A stretch of DNA of 32,127 nt from assembly GCF_035938995.1 (NCBI RefSeq), contig NZ_DASZGI010000194.1, forward strand, positions 1-32,127, written 5' to 3'. Under the pieces are notes generated by a model that was given only the letters and a program-made list of their open reading frames with translations, did not search any database and was not told where the DNA came from. Source of the stretch: DASZGI01 sp035938995. GTDB lineage: Bacteria > Actinomycetota > Actinomycetes > Streptomycetales > Catenulisporaceae. This document shows, piece after piece, positions 24,464-32,127 of this stretch. The position numbers and the translations under genes were made by a program. Positions within the stretch are counted from its first letter, which is position 1; every line of letters begins with the position of its first letter.

Positions 24464-25039
24464 TTACGCCAGGCCGAGATCCGCGAGGCTGAACGCGGCG
24501 TGATACGGGATTCCGGCGGCCGCGATGACCGGCTCGGCGCCGCGCTCGACGATCACCGCCACCGCCACGACCTCGGCTCCGGCCGCGCGCGCCGCCTCGA
24601 CCGCGGTCATCGGGGACTGGCCGGTGGTCGAGGTGTCCTCGACGACCAGCACCCGGCGCCCGGCGATGTCCGGGCCCTCGATCCGCCGCTGCAACCCGTG
24701 CGCTTTTTCGGTCTTGCGCACGACGAACGCGTCGAGTTTGCGGCCGCCGACCAGCTCGGGGTGCGCCGCCGCGGCGTGCATCATCGCGGCGGCCACCGGG
24801 TCGGCGCCCAACGTGAGGCCGCCGACCGCGTCGAAGTCCAGGCCCCGCACGGTGTCGAGCATGACCCGGCCGACCAGGGGCGCCACCGAGCCGTCGAGGC
24901 CCACGCGGCGCAGATCGATGTAGAAGTCCGCCTCCCGCCCGGAGCTGAGGATCACCTTGCCGTGCACCACGGCCTTGGCCTTGATCTCGGCTAGCAACTC
25001 GGTGCGCTGCGGGCTTTCCGGGGCGAACGTGATCGGCAT
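24464..25039 (-). CDS. pyrE: Orotate phosphoribosyltransferase
   Basis: Enzyme (191 residues) of de novo pyrimidine synthesis that joins orotate to PRPP to give OMP. The PRPP-binding signature VLVVEDTSTTGQSP is at about residues 130-143. SSGREADFYIDLRRV in the N-terminal part and FVVRKTEKAHGLQRRIEG (the flexible catalytic loop with its lysine) match PyrE. ATG 25039 has AAGGA 10 bases upstream. A strong hairpin directly upstream (25054-25108) separates it from the regulator gene and could control its expression. Confidence 0.93.
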   Translation of the reverse strand: MPITFAPESPQRTELLAEIKAKAVVHGKVILSSGREADFYIDLRRVGLDGSVAPLVGRVMLDTVRGLDFDAVGGLTLGADPVAAAMMHAAAAHPELVGGRKLDAFVVRKTEKAHGLQRRIEGPDIAGRRVLVVEDTSTTGQSPMTAVEAARAAGAEVVAVAVIVERGAEPVIAAAGIPYHAAFSLADLGLA

Positions 25040-25053
25040 TGCGGGGCGATCCT

Positions 25054-25108
25054 TCCGGTCGGGGCGTCGCCCAAAAGCATAGGCAACGCCTAAGACGCCC
25101 CGACCGGA
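25054..25108 (-). terminator. Hairpin between fadR-like gene and pyrE
   Basis: A perfect 15-bp stem (25054-25068 with 25094-25108) encloses a 25-base loop with a small AGGC..GCCT stem. It begins 16 bases after the regulator stop and ends next to the pyrE ribosome-binding site. It may terminate the upstream gene or act as an attenuator for pyrE. Confidence 0.55.
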
Positions 25109-25123
25109 CAGGCGATCAGCTTG

Positions 25124-25963
25124 CTAAAGGGTCGGCCGCGCGCCGGTGCCCGCGCCGACCATCGTGGTGCGCAGTTCGCCGGGTCGGCGGCGCAGCGGCG
25201 TGGCCGGACGCAGCGGCGGCTGGCTCGGCAGTGCGATCCCGGTGGCTGCGGCGAGCGGCTGAGGTGTGGTTCCCGATGCCCCCTCGATGTGGCGCAGGCC
25301 GTCCGGGCCGTGCACCACGCGCGAGTAGAGCCGTTCGGCGAATTCGTGTGTCTTGGTGAGCTCGGCCAGCACGTCGCCGTCGTCCTCGATGCCCGGCACG
25401 TCGATCGTCTCCACCACGCACCGCGCGACCTCGTTCCCCGACGCGTCCGCGAGCACGCGGGCGAACTGGTGCACCGCCTCGCGGTACGCTGGAAGGTCGC
25501 CCGGGTTCATCGCGTCCGGCAGGCAGGCGCGCATCCGGCCGAGGGCGGAGTCGAGGCGGTCGCGCTGCTCGGGGGTGATCCGCTGCGAGGCGAGGTCGGC
25601 CATCAGCAGCTGCAGCGCCGTGCGCACCTCGTCGAGGTCGGAGGCCAGCGTCGGCGAACCGCCGTACTGCAGCAGCACCGACAGCACCAGCGGGTCGAGG
25701 ATGTTCCAGTCCGACTTCGGCCGCACCGTCGTGCCCCGGCCGTGCCGGATCCGCAGGACGCGCTTCTCCTCGAGCGCCTTCAACGCCTCGCGCAGGATGG
25801 TCCGGCTGACCGCGAACTCCTGCGCGAGCGCGGCCTCGGGCGGAAGGTCGCCGCCCGCCTGGAACTCCCCGTCCAGTATCCGGAGCAACAGCCGCTCGAT
25901 CACGGCGTTGGCCAGGCGGCTGGGTCGGACGACTCGGTGGACGTTCCACCCTTCGACGTACAT
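25124..25963 (-). CDS. FadR/GntR family transcriptional regulator
   Basis: DNA-binding regulator (279 residues). An N-terminal winged helix-turn-helix (about 10-80; AVIERLLLRILDGEFQAGG, then EAALAQEFAVSRTILREALK and IRHGRGTTV) is followed by an all-helical FCD effector domain (about 95-230, with DEVRTALQLLMADLAS and AYREAVHQFARVLADAS). The C-terminal 45 residues are Pro/Arg-rich and unusual. I chose ATG 25963 because AGGAG lies 9 bases upstream and the HTH then starts near the N-terminus; the frame is open further upstream. TACTGT (26004-26009, minus strand) is a possible -10. The ligand is unknown; the family often senses organic acids or amino acids. Confidence 0.9.
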   Translation of the reverse strand: MYVEGWNVHRVVRPSRLANAVIERLLLRILDGEFQAGGDLPPEAALAQEFAVSRTILREALKALEEKRVLRIRHGRGTTVRPKSDWNILDPLVLSVLLQYGGSPTLASDLDEVRTALQLLMADLASQRITPEQRDRLDSALGRMRACLPDAMNPGDLPAYREAVHQFARVLADASGNEVARCVVETIDVPGIEDDGDVLAELTKTHEFAERLYSRVVHGPDGLRHIEGASGTTPQPLAAATGIALPSQPPLRPATPLRRRPGELRTTMVGAGTGARPTL

Positions 25964-26082
25964 GCGCTTCGGCTCCTGACTTGCGGCGGAGGACGTGGTG
26001 CACACAGTAGGAGCAACGCAGGGCAGAATCCGCCAAATCAACCGACAACCACTCGATCCGATGACAAGACTCGACACCGGAG

Positions 26083-26096
26083 GGCGAAGCTTCGCC
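26083..26096. promoter_or_regulatory. Perfect 14-bp palindrome upstream of FadR-type regulator
   Basis: GGCGAAGCTTCGCC is self-complementary with no loop and lies about 120 bases before the regulator start. Such loopless palindromes suit a dimeric repressor. The 25964-26307 gap otherwise holds the large hairpin at 26216 and a candidate -10 (26004-26009). Confidence 0.3.
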
Positions 26097-26215
26097 TCAC
26101 CGGCGCCGTGCGCGTTTGAAGTGCGCCAGAAGTGCGCCGCCCGGTTCAACTTCGAGTATCAAGGCATTGGGAAAATCGCGCTGGGACCGCCGATTTCCTT
26201 CCCGGCGCGCGTAGT

Positions 26216-26306
26216 GCGGTGTCCACGAAACCTTGACCAGGTGCGGAAGTTGTGAGCGGGCTGCTCTGCCGACGGAAGCGACCTGGCGAACGTTGGTGGA
26301 CACCGC
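26216..26306. other. Large nested hairpin after SRPBCC gene
   Basis: An 11-bp perfect stem (26216-26226 with 26296-26306) encloses near-symmetric 9-10 base internal loops and an inner 6-bp stem CCAGGT/ACCTGG (26237-26242 with 26281-26286). The apical part carries CGGAAG twice. It starts one base after the stop of the SRPBCC gene on the minus strand. It could be an unusual terminator or a structured RNA. Confidence 0.55.
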
Positions 26307-26307
26307 G

Positions 26308-27507
26308 CTAGCCGTGGTGCCGGCGATAGTGGCGGCGCAGGGCCACGATGACGAGCACGGCGCTGCCGAGCGCCGCCAGCACCGCGCTGAAGGCGACCGG
26401 GATCCACCGCGGCAGTCCCCGATCGCGTAACCGGCTCCAGATGTCCTCGGCAGTGTCCTCCGGGAACTCCGAGCCAGTGTCGATGTCGAGGCTTTGCTCT
26501 GGCGGAAATCCGGACTGGTCGGGCTCGTCGTCGGGCTGGGCGGAGTGAACCCACGGCCTGCCGTTGCCGGACGCGCCGTTCTCCACCGGATCGTCGTCCT
26601 GCGGCGGCACATCCTCGCGGCTGGATACGAGGCGCAGCTGGACCTGCGGCGTCGCGCTCTTCGCCGCGGCCGGCTGCATCGTCGGCGGAATCGACAGTGC
26701 GGGCGTCGACGCTGGCGGCTTCGCTTCTGGTTCGGAGCGTTCCGCTTCGTCTTCTTCGTCTTCGCCCTCAGCGGATTCGTCCCCTGTTGCTTCACCCTCT
26801 GTTGCTTCGTGCCCTGTTGCTTTATTCGCAGCGTGTGGGTCAGCGGAGGCTGTGGTTTCGTCGCCTTGGCCGTCGGGCTGCTCAGCGTTGTCGTCGGCGC
26901 TTTCGTCCGCGTCTGCCACCGCTTCCTCGGCGTTCGCGACCGCTGCTGTTCCCGTGGCCGTGACGTCCTGCGGCGGTACGTCACGCACGACGGCGAGCGG
27001 TGCGCGCTCGGGGGGACGCGCCGGCTCGGCCAGCGCGGGCGGCGCCTCCGGTGGCTCGGGCTTCGAGGCGGCAGGGGAGCTCTCCGCCAACGTGGTGAAC
27101 CACCGCCGCACGATCCTGTCGAGCGCCGCGTCGACGGTGTCGGCGGCGGGCAGCGGGGAGGATTCGTCCGTCGGGCTCAGATTCCCGGTCACGACCGCGC
27201 GCGTGCCGGACCCGGACGCGCGCAGGGTGATCTCCACGACCCCTTCGACCGCCCCGCCGGAACGGCCGAACGTGGCCTCGACCTCGATCGCCACCCGCAG
27301 CGAGGTCGGCACGACCTCCACGATCCGGGCGATTCCGCGGAAGGTGACGGTCTGGTCGCGCATCCGCACCCGCAGCCGGCCGGCCACTCCCTGGTTCCCG
27401 GAGGCGTCGATCACCGCATTGGGCAGCGCCCCGAGCAGCCGCTCCGGGTCGATCACAGCGGGCCAGAGCAGTCGTCGGTGGACCGGGACCGTGGCCTCGT
27501 ACGGCAT
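26308..27507 (-). CDS. SRPBCC/CoxG-like domain protein with acidic linker and C-terminal membrane anchor
   Basis: Protein of 399 residues. The N-terminal ~150 residues resemble the lipid-binding SRPBCC fold of the CoxG type (start MPYEATVPVHRRLLWPAVID, then DPERLLGALPNAVID, VTFRGIARIVEV and ATFGRSGGAVEGVVEITL). About 200 residues of acidic, repetitive, presumably disordered sequence follow, including a stretch with three EAT units (HEATEGEATGDESAEGEDEE). One membrane helix near the end (WIPVAFSAVLAALGSAVLVI) is followed by a basic tail rich in Arg/His. ATG 27507 has GAGG 6 bases upstream; GTG 27513 is possible. CoxG relatives take part in metalloenzyme maturation or lipid handling; no function is shown here. 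Confidence 0.75.
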   Translation of the reverse strand: MPYEATVPVHRRLLWPAVIDPERLLGALPNAVIDASGNQGVAGRLRVRMRDQTVTFRGIARIVEVVPTSLRVAIEVEATFGRSGGAVEGVVEITLRASGSGTRAVVTGNLSPTDESSPLPAADTVDAALDRIVRRWFTTLAESSPAASKPEPPEAPPALAEPARPPERAPLAVVRDVPPQDVTATGTAAVANAEEAVADADESADDNAEQPDGQGDETTASADPHAANKATGHEATEGEATGDESAEGEDEEDEAERSEPEAKPPASTPALSIPPTMQPAAAKSATPQVQLRLVSSREDVPPQDDDPVENGASGNGRPWVHSAQPDDEPDQSGFPPEQSLDIDTGSEFPEDTAEDIWSRLRDRGLPRWIPVAFSAVLAALGSAVLVIVALRRHYRRHHG

Positions 27508-27593
27508 CGACACCCTCGCTGCTCTCAGCCGCTCTCCTGGTTCCGCATCCTTCGCGCGGACGGTGCGACGGCCGACCGCCGCATCCGCACGTC

Positions 27594-27599
27594 AGCGTA
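27594..27599 (-). promoter_or_regulatory. Candidate -10 box upstream of SRPBCC gene
   Basis: TACGCT on the minus strand would give a leader of about 80 bases. A 19-codon open frame (ATG 27584 to TGA 27525) lies inside this leader. Confidence 0.3.
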
Positions 27600-27722
27600 C
27601 GCCGCTTGGCGACTGTGGGCATCGTCGGCATCGCTGAACGTCCACATCGGACACCACGGACGGCGTCGCACGCGGCACGCTTCCATCTGCTTCCTCCACC
27701 TCGGCTAAAGCCGCTGCGCCCG

Positions 27723-28226
27723 CTACGTCGGGCGTAGCGAACTCAACGTCGTCGCGATGTGCCGGTTCTGCGGGTACGTGTGCCACGTCGTCCAGCGCAA
27801 TCCCGAGCGCCAGGGCAGAACGGCGACGGCCGTCACCGCGCCCGGCAGGCCCGGATACCGCCCGGCCAGCCCCAGCGTGGCGCGCGCTTCGAGCTGCGAG
27901 ACCCGGCGGGAGAACTCGCCGACCGTGTGCGAGCGGATCACTGAGGCGAAGGTGTAGCGCCAACCGCCCAGGTCCCGGGCTGCTGCACGGGGGAGCGGGA
28001 CGGTGCGCCCTGGCACGCACGCCACGGTTTCCAGGCACAGGGGAGCGGTCCTGTCCGACAACCAGACCGCCAGCTGGTGCGAGGCGCCGAGAAGCCTCAG
28101 GTCGACGCGGAACGGCCCGAAGGCCAGCCGCCGCGTCGCGAGCGGACGCTGCGGCCCGAGATCCATCGACCAGCCAAGCTCGTCAGCGCCGGTGTCGCAG
28201 TAGGAGACCGGCAGATCGACGAACAT
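27723..28226 (-). CDS. DUF2617 family protein
   Basis: Protein of 167 residues without signal peptide or membrane helix. It matches what I recall of the DUF2617 family of Streptomyces and relatives: an N-terminal Y-D-T-x-A-D-x-L-x-W pattern (YCDTGADELGWSMDLG), VDLRLLGASHQLAVWL, LETVACVPGRTVPLPR, GWRYTFASVI, GLAGRYPGLPGAVTAVAV and LRWTTWHTYPQ. Function is unknown. ATG 28226 has GGGAGGG shortly upstream. In Streptomyces it is also found near clpB, pyrE and the SRPBCC protein, by memory. Confidence 0.85.
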   Translation of the reverse strand: MFVDLPVSYCDTGADELGWSMDLGPQRPLATRRLAFGPFRVDLRLLGASHQLAVWLSDRTAPLCLETVACVPGRTVPLPRAAARDLGGWRYTFASVIRSHTVGEFSRRVSQLEARATLGLAGRYPGLPGAVTAVAVLPWRSGLRWTTWHTYPQNRHIATTLSSLRPT

Positions 28227-28340
28227 CCCGCACCCTCCCAGGCCGTAGGCTTCCTTAGGCTTCTTTGGGGCGCGGACCGGGCACCGGACGCCGATCCGCC
28301 AGAGTCGCCCGATCCGCCAGAGTCAACGAGTGGAGGGCGC

Positions 28341-29597
28341 GTGAGTCATCACGCACCGGGTGCGCAAGAGCACTCGAACGAAGGATTCGCGCCGCCCCGC
28401 GGTGCTCACCCCGGGGCGACCCGCGGCCCGATCCCGGCCGCCCGGCTCGCCGGCCTCGGCACCACGATCTTCGCCGAGATGTCCGCGCTGGCCCTCGCCA
28501 CCGGCTCGGTGAACCTCGGGCAGGGGTTCCCGGACACCGACGGCCCCGCGTCCGTGGCTCAGGCGGCGGCCCGCGCCGTCCTCGAGGGTCGGGGGAACCA
28601 GTACCCGCCGGGCATCGGGATCCCCGAGCTGCGTCACGCGGTGGCCGACCACCAGCGCGATTGGTACGGCCTCGACTACAACCCCGATACTGAGGTGCTG
28701 ATCACCGCGGGTGCAACCGAGGCGATCGCGGCGGCCTTGCTGGGGCTGGTGAATCCCGGCGACGAGGTAATCGCGTTCGAGCCGTACTACGACTCGTACG
28801 TGGCGTGTATCGCCATGGCCGGCGGCGTGCGCGTGCCCGCCACGCTCCAGTCTCCGACGCCCGAGCAGCCGCGCTGGCACCCGGACCTCGACGCCCTGGC
28901 CGCGTCGATCACCGGGCGTACCAGGGTGCTGCTGCTCAACTCGCCGCACAACCCGACCGGGATGGTGCTCAGCGCGCAGGAGTCGCGGCGCCTGGCCGAA
29001 CTCGCCGTGCGGCACGATCTGATCGTCATCACCGACGAGGTCTACGAGCATCTGGTCTTCGAGGGCGAACACGTCTCGATGGCGGCGCTGCCGGGGATGC
29101 GCGAGCGGACCGTCGTGATCTCCTCGGGCGCCAAGACGTTCTCGTTCACCGGTTGGAAGATCGGCTGGGTGACCTCGACCCCTGAGCTGGTCGCGGCGGT
29201 GCGCGGCGCGAAGCAGTTCCTTACGTACGTCAACGGCGGGCCGTTCCAGTACGCGATCGCGGAAGCGTTGCGGCTGCCGCGCGAGTACTACACGGACCTG
29301 CGCGACGACCTGCGCGCACGCAGGGACCTGCTGGCCGCGGGCCTGGCCGAGATCGGCTTCGGCGTGTCGGCGACGGAGGGTTCGTACTTCATCACCACGG
29401 ACATCAGACCTCTGGGAGAGGACGACGGTCTCGCCTTCTGTCGCGCGCTTCCGGAGCGTGCCGGAGTCGTCGCGATCCCGAGCGTGGTCTTCTACGACGA
29501 CAAGAAGGCCGGCAGCCCGTTCGTCCGCTTCACCTTCTGTAAGAAGACTGAGGTGCTTCGGCAGGCGCTTGACCGACTCGCGGCGCTGAATAAGTAG
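28341..29597 (+). CDS. Class I/II PLP-dependent aminotransferase
   Basis: Fold type I PLP enzyme (418 residues). VNLGQGFPDTDGP and GNQYPPGIGIPELRHAVADH near the N-terminus, LLNSPHNPTGMVLS (N204 contacts PLP), TDEVYEHLVFEG (D232), SSGAKTFSFTGWKIGW (Schiff-base lysine K265) and FVRFTFCKK (substrate-carboxylate Arg) follow the family order. It resembles the subgroup with N-succinyldiaminopimelate aminotransferase (DapC) and kynurenine/methionine aminotransferases. Sequence alone does not choose. GTG 28341 has GGAGGG 3 bases upstream. It is divergent from the DUF2617 gene and convergent with clpB. Confidence 0.92.
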   Translation: MSHHAPGAQEHSNEGFAPPRGAHPGATRGPIPAARLAGLGTTIFAEMSALALATGSVNLGQGFPDTDGPASVAQAAARAVLEGRGNQYPPGIGIPELRHAVADHQRDWYGLDYNPDTEVLITAGATEAIAAALLGLVNPGDEVIAFEPYYDSYVACIAMAGGVRVPATLQSPTPEQPRWHPDLDALAASITGRTRVLLLNSPHNPTGMVLSAQESRRLAELAVRHDLIVITDEVYEHLVFEGEHVSMAALPGMRERTVVISSGAKTFSFTGWKIGWVTSTPELVAAVRGAKQFLTYVNGGPFQYAIAEALRLPREYYTDLRDDLRARRDLLAAGLAEIGFGVSATEGSYFITTDIRPLGEDDGLAFCRALPERAGVVAIPSVVFYDDKKAGSPFVRFTFCKKTEVLRQALDRLAALNK

Positions 29598-29605
29598 CGC
29601 TGAGC

Positions 29606-29655
29606 ACGTAAGGGAGCTGGAACGCCCAAAGCGTCCCAGCTCCCTTACGTCTTTC
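29606..29655. terminator. Bidirectional terminator between aminotransferase and clpB
   Basis: A perfect 15-bp stem (29606-29620 with 29636-29650) with an inner ACGC/GCGT stem and a CTTTCT tail lies between two convergent stop codons, 8 bases from each. Confidence 0.85.
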
Positions 29656-29658
29656 TGA

Positions 29659-32127
<2,469 letters not shown>

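Noticed and set aside
22573..24492. Long plus-strand frame of 639 codons across fba and dedA
   Set aside because: It is a GC-rich antisense frame to two well-supported genes and shows no domain motif.

Overview
This is a GC-rich chromosomal stretch from an actinobacterium. Many genes start with GTG, coding density is high, and the gene set is the one that flanks oriC in this phylum (rpmH, rnpA, yidD, yidC, jag, rsmG, parA, parB, then trx, sigM, murJ and the CCA-adding enzyme). Protein content resembles Streptomyces and its relatives, possibly Catenulisporales. That placement is an inference from gene content, not from an alignment. dnaA and oriC would lie just left of the window. I saw no CRISPR array, insertion sequence, tRNA or rRNA gene.

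Left arm (1-6440, all + strand): ribosomal protein L34, RNase P protein, the membrane-insertion pair YidD/YidC and the RNA-binding protein Jag form one cluster closed by a hairpin terminator. rsmG, parA and parB follow. Four parS-like sites lie within 3.5 kb: before rsmG, before parA, and two after parB. The last parS sits inside the loop of the terminator-like hairpin that closes parB.

Redox and envelope region (6440-15906): trxB-trxA is preceded by an exact SigR/SigH-type promoter (GGAAT-N18-GTT). It converges on a minus-strand operon-like run read as DUF6049 protein, MurJ lipid II flippase, a membrane pseudokinase, an ECF sigma factor (SigM type) and its zinc-finger anti-sigma factor. Compared with Mycobacterium tuberculosis, the trx pair is inverted, cwlM and mutT4 are missing, and the pseudokinase is separate from MurJ.

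Middle (15907-20800): the CCA-adding enzyme (+) overlaps the tail of an MFS transporter (-) by 83 bp, followed by a class III aminotransferase (-). Right arm: purA, class II aldolase fba, a DedA protein, pyrE, a FadR-type regulator, an SRPBCC-like membrane-anchored acidic protein and a DUF2617 protein, all on the minus strand. Then come a class I/II aminotransferase (+) and clpB (-), which runs off the right edge.

The most unusual signal is a pair of intergenic palindromic elements (15980-16085 and 20676-20760). They share a conserved 23-base core at the same structural position, but their long arms differ in sequence while staying fully self-complementary. That is the pattern expected of a structured RNA or a DNA-hairpin repeat family. 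A third large nested hairpin of different sequence lies at 26216-26306. Several genes also have a TANNNT box 6-8 bases before the start codon and no Shine-Dalgarno sequence, suggesting leaderless transcripts.
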